NCBI GenBank assembly: GCA_022828125.1
Contig: JAJEJD010000018.1
Coordinates: forward strand, 124,001 to 188,000
Direction of reading: 5' to 3'
Length of the DNA: 64,000 nt
DNA from: a bacterium
GTDB lineage: Bacteria; UBA8248
The translations under genes and the position numbers were made by a program. Positions 8,883-17,047 of the stretch are shown piece after piece. Numbering within the stretch: the stretch's first letter is position 1; each line of letters opens with the position of its first letter. Under the pieces are notes generated by a model. That model saw only the letters and a list, made by a program, of their open reading frames with translations. It had not been told where the DNA came from and searched no databases.

Positions 8883-9359
8883 ATGAGCGTTCAGAAAATC
8901 AAATTTCTCATCGCAGGCGCAGTCATCCTGAGCGCGTTCGCCTATCTGGCCATCTCGGGTTTCCAGAGCGAGAATCTGGTGTATTTCCTGACCGTGGATG
9001 AGGTTTCCCGGAAGGCGCCGACCCTGGGCGGCCGCGGTATCAGGGTGCAGGGCAAGATCGTGCCCAGAACGCTTCAGAAAAATCCCGACGCCATGTTGCT
9101 CGCCTTCCATATACAGGGTGAGAAGGGGACTTTGCCCGTCAGCTACAAGGGGGTTCCCCCCGATCTGCTCGAAAACGGGTTTCCGGTCATTGCCGAGGGA
9201 AAACTGGACGCCAAGGGGGTCTTGGTGGCGAAGAACCTGATGGTCGCGTGCCCCTCGAAGTTCGAGGAGATGAAAGAGGCGGGCGAAAGCATGCCGACGG
9301 ATCACGAGGCCTTGATGGAAGAAGCCGCGAAGCGCAAGCAGATGTCAGAGGCCAGATAG
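8883..9359 (+). CDS. ccmE: Cytochrome c-type biogenesis haem chaperone CcmE, Cys-type variant
   Basis: CcmE carries haem covalently in the periplasm from CcmC to CcmF. The 158-residue protein has one N-terminal membrane anchor (about residues 7-26) and an OB-fold beta domain containing RVQGKIV, PVSYKGVPPDLL and VIAEGKL, as in the family. The usual haem-binding HxxxY motif is absent. At its place stands KNLMVACPSKF, so a cysteine (Cys123) replaces histidine, as in the known CxxxY-type CcmE of some deltaproteobacteria and archaea. Here even the tyrosine is Phe127. The ATG at 8883 is preferred over one seven codons upstream because GAGAGG precedes it. It is the first gene of the ccm cluster. Confidence 0.9.
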   Translation: MSVQKIKFLIAGAVILSAFAYLAISGFQSENLVYFLTVDEVSRKAPTLGGRGIRVQGKIVPRTLQKNPDAMLLAFHIQGEKGTLPVSYKGVPPDLLENGFPVIAEGKLDAKGVLVAKNLMVACPSKFEEMKEAGESMPTDHEALMEEAAKRKQMSEAR

Positions 9360-9432
9360 CTGAAAAACCCGCGAAAACGGCCCTTGTCTCTTATATCGTC
9401 TTGAGAATCCGCTCCACTCCGGGAGTTCTCAG

Positions 9433-11397
9433 TTGATTGCCATTCAGTTCGGACACTACAGTTTGTTGGCGTCGCTCGTCCTGGCGGTATTCGGGATCGG
9501 AGCTTCCATTTTCGGCGCTCAAAAGCGCAGGGCCGATCTCATCACGGCAGGCCGAAACGCCGCCGTCGGCGTTTTCTGGCTGGTGAGCGGCGCGAGTGCG
9601 TGTCTCGTTTATCTGCTCATGGTGCGCGACTACCGCGTGGAATACGTCGCGGGACACGTCAACAACACGCTGAACGGCTTTTACCGCTTCAGCGCTTTCT
9701 GGGGAGGGCAGGAGGGCAGCCTGCTGATGTGGCTCCTGCTCTTGTGCGTTTACGCGTACGTCGTCATCAGGCAAAACCGCGACAGGAACCTGGAATTGAT
9801 GCCGTATGTGACGTCCACGCTGATGGCCACGGCGCTGTTCTTCCTGGTGATCCTGAATTTCGTCACCCCGCCCTTCGACACGCTCGCCGCCCCGCCTGCG
9901 GACGGACGTGGCCTGAACCCGCTGCTGCAGGACTGGGGGATGGTGATTCACCCGCCCAACCTGTACCTGGGCTATGTGGGTTTCGCCGTTCCATTCGCCT
10001 TTTGCATCGGCGCTCTGGCGAGCGGAAAGCTCGACACCGACTGGATCACCTCGACGCGCCGATGGACGCTGTTCGCCTGGTTCTTCAACGGGGTCGGCAT
10101 CCTGCTCGGCGGCGCATGGGCCTACAAGGAACTCGGCTGGGGTGGATACTGGGCGTGGGACCCGGTGGAGAACGCGAGCCTCATGCCCTGGCTGGTGGGA
10201 ACCGCTTTTCTCCATTCGGTGATGATTCAGGAAAAACGCGGGATGCTGAAGGTCTGGAACGTCTCGCTCATCATCATCACCTACGCGCTCACGATTTTTG
10301 GCACTTTCCTCACGAGAAGCGGCGTCATATCGAGCGTGCACGCCTTTGCGAACTCATCGTTCGGCTGGGCGTTTCTGGTCTACTTGCTGGTGGCCCTCGT
10401 CATCTCCTTCGCGCTGATGATCTGGCGTCTGCCCCAACTCCAGAGCGAACACGAGATGGAGAGCTTCTTCTCGCGCGAAGCGAGCTTTCTGCTGAACAAC
10501 GTCGTGCTCGTCGGCATCACGTTCGCCGTCTTCTGGGGGACGATTTTCCCGGTCGTCTCGGAAGCCGTGAAGGGCGTCAAGGTTACCGTGGGTCCGCCGT
10601 TCTTCAATCAGGTGAACGTGCCGATAGGGCTTTTGCTCATTTTGCTTTGCGGCGCAGGCCCCCTTTTCGCATGGCGCAGGACGTCTCGAAAGCAGATGAA
10701 CAGGAGTTTCGTCTATCCCTCCGTGGTGGCGTTGGGCGCTCTTCTCGTCCTGGTGCTCTTCGGCGTACATCACGTCTATGCGGCGCTCGCGTTCGGGCTT
10801 TGTGCGTTCGTAGTGGGAACGATCTTTTTGGAATACTGGAGGGGCATCTCCTCGCGTGTGCGTCACCAGGGGGAGCGCATCGCCCGGGCCGCATGGGAGC
10901 TCACCATGCGCAACAAGAGGCGCTTCGGCGGCTACATCGTTCACCTGGGGATGGCGATCCTGTTCGTGGGGGTGGCGGCGTCCTCCGCCTATCAGGAAGT
11001 GGGCGAGGTGCGCCTGCGCCTGGGCGAGAGCTTCGCGTTAAACGGCGTGCGGATGCGCTATGAAGGGATTCGCGAGAGCGCGACGCCGCAATACCGCTCC
11101 GCCTTCGCGCGCCTGGGCGTATACCGGGCGGGATATCGCATCGGGGAGGTGGAGCCCGAGAAGAGGCTCTATTTCACGCCGCCGCAGCCGACGACGGAAC
11201 CCGGCATCCGCCGGGGGGCTCGTTCGGACATCTACGCCGTCTTCGCCGAGGCGGACCCGGACGGCACCGCCACGTTCAAGTTCATGGTCAACCCGTTGGT
11301 GAACTGGGTGTGGGCGGGGGGCGTCGTCTTCACGCTCGGTTCCATCGTCTGTTTCCTGCCGGAGCGCTGGGGTAGGCGAAAGAAAAAGAAGGCTTAG
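9433..11397 (+). CDS. ccmF: Haem lyase / cytochrome c-type biogenesis protein CcmF
   Basis: Large polytopic inner-membrane protein of 654 residues that attaches haem from CcmE to apocytochrome c together with CcmH. The WWD domain, with GYWAWDPVENASLMPWLVG, is preceded by conserved sequence containing IHPPNLYLGYVGF. The C-terminal part has a periplasmic beta domain and a final membrane segment. The start is TTG (9433) with GGGAG seven nt upstream. A long minus-strand frame opposite this gene is a shadow. Confidence 0.95.
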   Translation: MIAIQFGHYSLLASLVLAVFGIGASIFGAQKRRADLITAGRNAAVGVFWLVSGASACLVYLLMVRDYRVEYVAGHVNNTLNGFYRFSAFWGGQEGSLLMWLLLLCVYAYVVIRQNRDRNLELMPYVTSTLMATALFFLVILNFVTPPFDTLAAPPADGRGLNPLLQDWGMVIHPPNLYLGYVGFAVPFAFCIGALASGKLDTDWITSTRRWTLFAWFFNGVGILLGGAWAYKELGWGGYWAWDPVENASLMPWLVGTAFLHSVMIQEKRGMLKVWNVSLIIITYALTIFGTFLTRSGVISSVHAFANSSFGWAFLVYLLVALVISFALMIWRLPQLQSEHEMESFFSREASFLLNNVVLVGITFAVFWGTIFPVVSEAVKGVKVTVGPPFFNQVNVPIGLLLILLCGAGPLFAWRRTSRKQMNRSFVYPSVVALGALLVLVLFGVHHVYAALAFGLCAFVVGTIFLEYWRGISSRVRHQGERIARAAWELTMRNKRRFGGYIVHLGMAILFVGVAASSAYQEVGEVRLRLGESFALNGVRMRYEGIRESATPQYRSAFARLGVYRAGYRIGEVEPEKRLYFTPPQPTTEPGIRRGARSDIYAVFAEADPDGTATFKFMVNPLVNWVWAGGVVFTLGSIVCFLPERWGRRKKKKA

Positions 11398-11402
11398 GGC
11401 CG

Positions 11403-12011
11403 ATGGAGATAGTGGGGAGCATCATCGCATTAGGAGCTGTCGGCGCGGCTTTCTTCTATACTATCTGGCCTATCATGCGCCCTCAGGCGGCACAAGGCAT
11501 CTTGCCGGATGAGGATAGCGCGCAGCCGCTTTCGAACCGCGAGTTGACACGGCTGTTGATGGAACGCGAGCAAGCCTACAAGAACATCATGGACATCGAG
11601 TTCGACAAGGAAATGGGAAAGCTCTCGGATGAAGACTACGCCCAGATGATGGCGCCCGCCCGGGCACAGGCGGTGGAGGTGCTGAGACGCCTCGACGCCA
11701 GAGGGGTGAAAGAGGGGATGGTGCCCCTGCAGATGAACGAGCGAGAGGCGGCTGATGCAGCGGCTCGGCTCGAAACAAAACGCCCGCCTTCCGAGAAAGC
11801 CGCAGTTGAGAAACCCCCCACGCTCGATGAGCGGTTGGAAGCGGAAATCCTGCGCTACAGAAAAAATGTGGGCAAATCGCAGGATGAATCAGCCGAATCG
11901 TCATTGGATGAGGAAGCGAAAGGCGAGACACCCCGGTTTTGCGCTTCTTGCGGAAACGCGGTTGAAGAAGCAGACAATTTCTGCGCCGCCTGTGGGCGCC
12001 GGCTAAATTGA
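11403..12011 (+). CDS. Membrane-anchored CcmI-like protein with C-terminal zinc ribbon
   Basis: This 202-residue protein has one N-terminal membrane segment (about 4-24). A soluble part resembles the helical region of CcmI/CycH-like proteins in ccm clusters (REQAYKNIMDIEFDKEMGKL). Next comes a low-complexity linker rich in Ala/Glu/Lys. The C terminus has a CxxC-x10-CxxC zinc ribbon (Cys180, Cys183, Cys194, Cys197). It lies 5 nt after ccmF and overlaps the next gene by 4 nt, so it is part of the operon. A role in apocytochrome handling is inferred from position only; the tetratricopeptide domain of true CcmI is missing. Confidence 0.75.
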   Translation: MEIVGSIIALGAVGAAFFYTIWPIMRPQAAQGILPDEDSAQPLSNRELTRLLMEREQAYKNIMDIEFDKEMGKLSDEDYAQMMAPARAQAVEVLRRLDARGVKEGMVPLQMNEREAADAAARLETKRPPSEKAAVEKPPTLDERLEAEILRYRKNVGKSQDESAESSLDEEAKGETPRFCASCGNAVEEADNFCAACGRRLN

Positions 12012-12910
12012 AACGCCTCGGGTTCGCTCGACCCCTTATTTTTCTAAGCCTGTTTCTTGTTTGTTCCTCACCCCTCCTTTCATACGCAGGGACGGCGAAG
12101 CTCCAGGCTGCGCCGCCCAAAACGAAAACCGCAGTCTCGGGTCCCACGACGACGGACCTCTCCCGGCTCAAGCTCAAGCGCAACATCCTTACAATCCGGC
12201 TGGAAAAGGGTTTTTTCGAATTCGTGGAGATGATGGATTTCGAGAACGAGGGCAGCGCCACCATCATCTCGAAAGGCGGCGCTCCCACACTGCGCTTCGT
12301 TCTGCCGAAGAGCAGTAACATCAGAAACCCCCGCGCGCGCTGGGGCGCAGCGCCCGCCGGAGTCGATCCTAAATTTCTCGCTACGGTGGGGGATGAGCTC
12401 CGCACGAGCGAACCCATTCCGCCGGGGCGGAAATTCATCGTCCTGCTCTATCGCCTCGAGGACGAATTCGGCGGCATACGGGTCGAAAAGCCGATTCTCT
12501 ACGACACGCCGAGTTTGGCCGTCCTGCCGGAGAAAGACCGCGTGCAGGCGCAGGCTATCGGTTTCGCCGCGCAGCCGGCCGTCGAGTTTCAGAGCCGCGA
12601 ATACAACCGTTTCGTGGGGACGGCCAGAGCGGGTACCGTGGTGCGCATCGACATGCAGGCGCCCGATTCGATGGGCGGCCTCGGAGTATTCTACGTCGTA
12701 GGAGGCGTCATGGTCGTCTTGAGTCTGGGGCTTGGGCTTTACATCCGCAAAAGAAGGAACACGGCCTACTCCGCTCAGGTGGAGCGCGAGGAGATATTGC
12801 GCGCCATCGCTTTACTCGACGACAGGCTCGCGGCGGGAGAGATATCCACCGATGAGCATGTCCGCGAACGCACCTCGCGCTTCGAGCGCCTGAAAGAACT
12901 TTCCGACTAA
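12008..12910 (+). CDS. Exported, membrane-anchored protein of unknown function in the ccm operon
   Basis: Starts with TTG overlapping the previous stop (TTGA). The 300-residue product has a signal sequence (about 1-27, cut probably after SYA) and a beta-rich periplasmic domain of about 180 residues. One transmembrane segment lies near 221-243, followed by a basic stop-transfer (RKRRN). The short cytoplasmic helix contains LDDRLAAGEISTDEHVRERT, which resembles the short tails seen in CcmH/SHOCT-like proteins. I do not recognise the periplasmic domain. Placement between the CcmI-like gene and ccmA suggests a haem or apocytochrome accessory role. Confidence 0.7.
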   Translation: MKRLGFARPLIFLSLFLVCSSPLLSYAGTAKLQAAPPKTKTAVSGPTTTDLSRLKLKRNILTIRLEKGFFEFVEMMDFENEGSATIISKGGAPTLRFVLPKSSNIRNPRARWGAAPAGVDPKFLATVGDELRTSEPIPPGRKFIVLLYRLEDEFGGIRVEKPILYDTPSLAVLPEKDRVQAQAIGFAAQPAVEFQSREYNRFVGTARAGTVVRIDMQAPDSMGGLGVFYVVGGVMVVLSLGLGLYIRKRRNTAYSAQVEREEILRAIALLDDRLAAGEISTDEHVRERTSRFERLKELSD

Positions 12911-12923
12911 GAGGGCGGGTGCC

Positions 12924-13628
12924 ATGCTGGAGGCTCTCGGCGTATCCAGACGTTACGGGTGGAGGTGGGCGCTCAAGAATTTGTCCATTGCCGTCTCCCC
13001 TGGCGAGACGCTCGCTCTCCTCGGCAAGAACGGCTCGGGCAAGACCACGCTTCTCAAATCTTTTGCGGGTCTGCTCAGGCCGACCGAAGGAGCAGTGCAT
13101 GTAAATGGCGAGCCGCTCTCCCGCGAGGCGAGGGGCAGAATCGGCCTGCTCTCGCACGAACCCATGCTTTATGCGGGCTTGACGATACGTGAAAACCTCG
13201 GTTATTTCGCCAAGCTCTTTGGCATGGAAAGCGGAGAAATATCGGCGCGGGTGAGGCTTCTGGCGGAGACGCTCGACATCGGGGAGCTTCTCGACGAACC
13301 CGTGCGCGTCTTGAGCCAGGGTCTCAGGCAGCGCGCAGCACTTGCGCGCTCGCTTTTACACGATCCCGAGGTCGTATTGCTCGATGAGCCTTTCTCCGGC
13401 CTCGACCCGGATGCCGCCGAACGCCTGGAAAACGTCGTGCGCGCCCTTTGCGAGGGTCGAGAACGAATCGTGGTGTTCACGACGCACGACCTGTCAAAAG
13501 CCTTCGACATGGCGGGCAAAATCACTGTTTTGGCCGGGGGCAGGCTGGCCTATGAGAGGAGTGCTGAAAATTCAAGCGAAGAAGAAGTGCTCGCCGCGTT
13601 CGATGAATCCCCTGGAGACGCGGCATGA
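12924..13628 (+). CDS. ccmA: Haem exporter/chaperone-release ABC ATP-binding protein CcmA
   Basis: ATPase of the CcmABCD complex that releases holo-CcmE from CcmC. It has 234 residues: Walker A LGKNGSGKTT, signature LSQGLRQR (the Q form typical of CcmA), Walker B VVLLDEPFSGLD and an H-loop histidine in FTTHD. The start ATG at 12924 follows GAGGGCGGG. The end overlaps ccmB by 4 nt (ATGA). Confidence 0.93.
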   Translation: MLEALGVSRRYGWRWALKNLSIAVSPGETLALLGKNGSGKTTLLKSFAGLLRPTEGAVHVNGEPLSREARGRIGLLSHEPMLYAGLTIRENLGYFAKLFGMESGEISARVRLLAETLDIGELLDEPVRVLSQGLRQRAALARSLLHDPEVVLLDEPFSGLDPDAAERLENVVRALCEGRERIVVFTTHDLSKAFDMAGKITVLAGGRLAYERSAENSSEEEVLAAFDESPGDAA

Positions 13629-14314
13629 GGCGCTTTTTCTCCGTGCTCTCAGCGGTGGTCGAAAAAGATTTGCGCCTCGAATGGCGGACGAAGGAAAGCC
13701 TCCTCGTCATGGTGGTTTTCGCGCTCTTGGTGCTCACACTGTTCAGCTTCGCCTTTGGCCCCGGAGGCGGAAGTGGAGAGAACGCCCGATCCCTCCAGGC
13801 GGGAATCTTGTGGGTATCGTTCTTGTTCGCCTGCGTCATCGGGTTGTCCCGCACCATGGGCGTGGAGCGTGAGAGCGCGGGTTTTTCTGCCATGTGCGCG
13901 AGTCCGGCGGACCCTTCCGCTTTGTATCTGGGCAAAGTGGTGTCCGCGGCCGTTTTGATGGGAATCATGGAGTTGGTGGGCTTCGCCGTTCTGGCGGTTC
14001 TCTATCAGGTGGATGTGTGGAAATCGGCCGGTGCGCTGGCGCTCATCGCCATCTCCGCCACGGTTGGAATCGCGGCCGCCGGCTCCTTGTTCGCCTCTAT
14101 GAGCGCTCGTACGCGAACGCGAGAGGTTTTGCTGCCCGTATTGATGTTTCCCGTTCTCGTGCCCGTTCTGATCGCCGCCGTCAAGGCGACCGAGGCGCAT
14201 CTCGGCGGCGGCGGATGGGCGGATTCGAAGGATTGGATTCGCTTGATGTTGGTGTATGATGTGATATTCTTGGTGGCCGCCTCTCTGTTGTTTGAATATA
14301 TATTAGAAGAATAA
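13625..14314 (+). CDS. ccmB: Haem exporter permease CcmB
   Basis: The 229-residue, six-helix inner-membrane protein is the permease partner of CcmA. The opening KDLRLEWRTKESL and the VERESAGFSAMCASPADPSA region are diagnostic for CcmB. It is translationally coupled to ccmA. The stop is followed by 79 nt of strikingly AT-rich spacer before ccmC, unlike the tight packing elsewhere in the cluster, which could hold an internal promoter. Confidence 0.93.
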   Translation: MRRFFSVLSAVVEKDLRLEWRTKESLLVMVVFALLVLTLFSFAFGPGGGSGENARSLQAGILWVSFLFACVIGLSRTMGVERESAGFSAMCASPADPSALYLGKVVSAAVLMGIMELVGFAVLAVLYQVDVWKSAGALALIAISATVGIAAAGSLFASMSARTRTREVLLPVLMFPVLVPVLIAAVKATEAHLGGGGWADSKDWIRLMLVYDVIFLVAASLLFEYILEE

Positions 14315-14393
14315 TATCAATGAATTATATCCATATATTTATGAAAATACTTTATGCTCTGCCGCCGCTCCGGATCGTTAGGGAGGTTGCCTG

Positions 14394-15089
14394 ATGGACC
14401 ATAACGAGCGGAGAGCGTTCGGGTGGTTGCCGATTCTCACCCTGGTCATTCTTGCTTTTGCCATTTTTGCGAATTTTTTCATCGCAGGAACCGACAGGCT
14501 CCAGGGACCGCCGCAGCGGATTTTCTACATCCACGTGCCATCGGCCTGGGTGGCGTTTTTCGCCTTTTTCCTGGTGTTCATTTTTTCGATTAAATATCTG
14601 GCGAAAAGGAATCCAGACGACGACATCCGCGCGCACGCCTGCGCGGAGGCGGGAGTGGTCTTCTGCACACTGGTGCTTATCACCGGGCCCATCTGGGCGC
14701 GTCCGGTATGGGGCGTATGGTGGACGTGGGACGCGCGCCTCACCACCACGCTCATTCTGTGGATGATTTACGTGGGCTATCTCATGCTGCGCGCTTACAT
14801 GACCGAACCCGAGCAAAGGGCGCGATTCGCCGCCGTGATGGGGATCATCGGCTTTTTGAACGTGCCCATCGTGCACATGTCCGTAGAATGGTGGCGTACG
14901 CTCCATCCCAAACCCGTGGTGATGCGCTCGGGCGGGTTGAGAGATCTGCCCGATTCCATGCACGTCGCGTTGTGGAGCTCCTTGTTGGCTTTTACGCTCC
15001 TGTTCGTGTGTTTCGCCAGAAAGCGCGCGCAAATCGAGCGCCTGAACGCGCGGGTGGAAGAGGCGCGCGCCGCGCGGGAGGGAGGATGA
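14394..15089 (+). CDS. ccmC: Haem delivery protein CcmC
   Basis: This 231-residue membrane protein of six helices presents haem to CcmE. The WWD motif reads WGVWWTWDARLTTTLILW, with flanking histidine regions FYIHVPSAWV and PIVHMSVEWWRTLH that supply the axial ligands. The basic C terminus overlaps ccmD by 4 nt. Confidence 0.96.
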   Translation: MDHNERRAFGWLPILTLVILAFAIFANFFIAGTDRLQGPPQRIFYIHVPSAWVAFFAFFLVFIFSIKYLAKRNPDDDIRAHACAEAGVVFCTLVLITGPIWARPVWGVWWTWDARLTTTLILWMIYVGYLMLRAYMTEPEQRARFAAVMGIIGFLNVPIVHMSVEWWRTLHPKPVVMRSGGLRDLPDSMHVALWSSLLAFTLLFVCFARKRAQIERLNARVEEARAAREGG

Positions 15090-15220
15090 TGGGCTACGTG
15101 GCAGCGGCGTACATCGTCGTTCTGGGCGGATTCGCGCTTTACTGGTGGACTCTCAAGGCGCGGATGGATATTTTGATCGAGGAGGAGGAGAAAATGAACC
15201 CTAGGGGAGACTCCCCATGA
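15086..15220 (+). CDS. ccmD: Small haem-complex protein CcmD
   Basis: A 44-residue frame starts at the ATG overlapping the ccmC stop, with GGAGG immediately upstream. It ends in an ATGA overlap with ccmH. It has one transmembrane helix (about residues 4-24) and a charged cytoplasmic tail (EEEEK), which fits CcmD, a poorly conserved subunit needed to release holo-CcmE. Identification is by size, topology and position. Confidence 0.85.
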   Translation: MMGYVAAAYIVVLGGFALYWWTLKARMDILIEEEEKMNPRGDSP

Positions 15221-15705
15221 CGCGCATTTGGCTTGCCTTGTGTCTCGTGATCGCATTGTATCCGGATCCAGCGGCCCAGGCCGCCTCGCCGGGCGCCAAG
15301 ACCACCTTCTCAGAAGTTGCGGGCGCCCTCATGAGTCCGGTGTGTCCCGGGAAACTGCTGCACGATTGTCCTAGCAGCGAAGGAGCGCAATTACGCGAAC
15401 TCGTACGCCGCAAGATATTCGCCGGGGAGTCGAAAGAGCAGATCGTCCGGTATTTCGTCGAAGTGTACGGCAGGGATGTTTTGCCGAAACCCCCGGCGGA
15501 GGGTTTTTATCTCACGGCATGGCTTCTTCCTTTCGGGGGGGTGCTGGCGGGTTTCGGCGTGGTCTTCGTCCTCGTGAGGTCGTGGACGAAGCGTCCCGAC
15601 GACGCCGGGCAGAGCGAGGAAATGGGAGAAGTCTCACAAGACGCCGCCTCGGATGACCCCCTGGAAAATCGCCTCAAACGCGAACTTGGTGATTTCGAGG
15701 GCTGA
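15217..15705 (+). CDS. ccmH: Cytochrome c-type biogenesis protein CcmH, variant Cys motif
   Basis: A 162-residue thiol-active protein with signal peptide (cut near AQA), the CcmH domain (EVAGALMSPVCPGKLLHDC, then AQLRELVRRKIFAGESKEQIVRYFVEVYG) and one C-terminal membrane helix (about 98-121). CcmH normally keeps apocytochrome cysteines reduced with an LRCxxC motif. Here the first cysteine is Ser40 (AGT), leaving Cys43 and Cys51, a spacing of seven residues. The rest of the domain is well conserved. The cytoplasmic tail is acidic. Confidence 0.9.
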   Translation: MTRIWLALCLVIALYPDPAAQAASPGAKTTFSEVAGALMSPVCPGKLLHDCPSSEGAQLRELVRRKIFAGESKEQIVRYFVEVYGRDVLPKPPAEGFYLTAWLLPFGGVLAGFGVVFVLVRSWTKRPDDAGQSEEMGEVSQDAASDDPLENRLKRELGDFEG

Positions 15706-15736
15706 GCCGCCATACTTCGCAAGTCGAGAGTTTTTA

Positions 15737-16420
15737 ATGAACTATAATCCGAAAAGTGAACTCGGCAGAAATCTCGATGGATTCTCCCCACAACGCCGGA
15801 GCATCAAGTGGCGGTTGATTGGGATGGTCATCAGCCTCGTCCTGGTTGTCTGGATGATCGTTCATTTCGGCAATCAAGTAGAGCAGCCTGCGCAAGAGGC
15901 GGAGAAAAAGCAGACGCAGCTAACGCCGAAAGAGAGCGAAGGGGATGATGACGCCCTGTACCGCGACATGATTTTTCTCAAACAGGTCAAGCGCGCCGAT
16001 GCCCCGGGCGTAATGCTCAAGACCCTGGACGGGCAGAATCATTCCCTCACGCAGCATGCGGGAAAACTCGTTCTGGTGAATTTCTGGGCGACGTGGTGCC
16101 AGCCGTGCATCCGGGAAATGCCCTCGATGGAGCGGCTTTATGCGAAGTACAAGTCGAGTGGTCTCGAGATCGTGGCGATATCGCTGGACCAGGGCAATGA
16201 AGATGATGTGCGCGAGTTCGTCGCGAAGCTGAAACTGACTTTCCCCATCGTGCTGGATCCCGATCACAAGGCGAAGGCGCTCTACAAGGTGCGGGGTCTG
16301 CCGACAACATATCTCCTGGACAGGCAAGGCCAGGTAGTGGGCTACGGCGTGGGGCCTCGCGAATGGGACAGCGAGGCCGCCTTTGCCCTGGTTGGACATC
16401 TGCTCGATGAGAAAAGCTGA
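15737..16420 (+). CDS. Membrane-anchored TlpA/CcmG-type thioredoxin
   Basis: The 227-residue protein starts at the ATG at 15737. It has an N-terminal membrane anchor (about 27-45) and a periplasmic thioredoxin fold with the active site WCQPC (Cys121, Cys124) and a cis-proline in GLPTTYLLD. Such proteins reduce CcmH or apocytochrome c disulfides, and position downstream of ccmH supports this. The next gene encodes a second, similar protein, so one may act in Ccm and the other elsewhere. Confidence 0.9.
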   Translation: MNYNPKSELGRNLDGFSPQRRSIKWRLIGMVISLVLVVWMIVHFGNQVEQPAQEAEKKQTQLTPKESEGDDDALYRDMIFLKQVKRADAPGVMLKTLDGQNHSLTQHAGKLVLVNFWATWCQPCIREMPSMERLYAKYKSSGLEIVAISLDQGNEDDVREFVAKLKLTFPIVLDPDHKAKALYKVRGLPTTYLLDRQGQVVGYGVGPREWDSEAAFALVGHLLDEKS

Positions 16421-16424
16421 AAGC

Positions 16425-17012
16425 ATGGACGCTTCGAAGAGTTCGAACCCTGACCAGCGAAAGGCCAAGCGGCTGGCCCTTTCGTTCATCCTGGCCCCGG
16501 TGCTGCTGACGCTGCTCTGGGCGGTGGGCGAGCGCCTGACGACGGAGCGAGTCGAAGAAGCGCCCGTGGTTAATCTCGAAAGCGGTGCCCGGGTTCCTCC
16601 TTTTGAATATCCCCTGCTGGGCGGGGGGAGTTCCTCCTTGGCGAGTCAGAAGAACAAGGTGGTTCTCATCAACGTGTGGGCCACGTGGTGCGTCCCGTGC
16701 CTGGATGAGATGCCGGATTTGCAGCGCCTCTACGCCCGGATGAAAAAAGACGGCGCGCCGTTCGAGATACTGGCGGTGAGCATCGACGCCTTGGGAGCGG
16801 ACGCCGTCCGGAAGTTCGTCGATCGTTTCGGCCTCACGTTCCCGATTCTGCTCGACCCGCGCGGGAGCATCAAGAAGCTCTACCGTACGACCGGCGTGCC
16901 GGAGACGTTCATCGTGGACCGCCAGGGCCGCCTCCTGCAAAAAATCATCGGCGCCCGCAAATGGGATGCTCCCGCGATTGTCGAATACCTCAAGCGAGCG
17001 GTTCGCTCCTGA
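16425..17012 (+). CDS. Second membrane-anchored TlpA-type thioredoxin
   Basis: The 195-residue protein begins at the ATG at 16425, 5 nt after the preceding stop; an in-frame ATG at 16407 would overlap that gene, and neither has a strong Shine-Dalgarno. It has an anchor helix at about 17-34, a redox motif WCVPC (Cys89, Cys92) and the cis-proline loop GVPETFIVD. It is similar in layout to the preceding gene and probably arose by duplication. It is the last gene of the ccm cluster and converges with the minus-strand gene ending at 17048. Confidence 0.88.
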   Translation: MDASKSSNPDQRKAKRLALSFILAPVLLTLLWAVGERLTTERVEEAPVVNLESGARVPPFEYPLLGGGSSSLASQKNKVVLINVWATWCVPCLDEMPDLQRLYARMKKDGAPFEILAVSIDALGADAVRKFVDRFGLTFPILLDPRGSIKKLYRTTGVPETFIVDRQGRLLQKIIGARKWDAPAIVEYLKRAVRS

Positions 17013-17047
17013 CGAACCACATAAGCATCTCTGGAGCTTTCAAAGCA

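Noticed and set aside
9391-10341. Long minus-strand open frame opposite ccmF
   Set aside because: Its composition (Arg/His/Asp/Gln-rich) is that of an antisense shadow in GC-rich DNA, and ccmF is unmistakable on the other strand.
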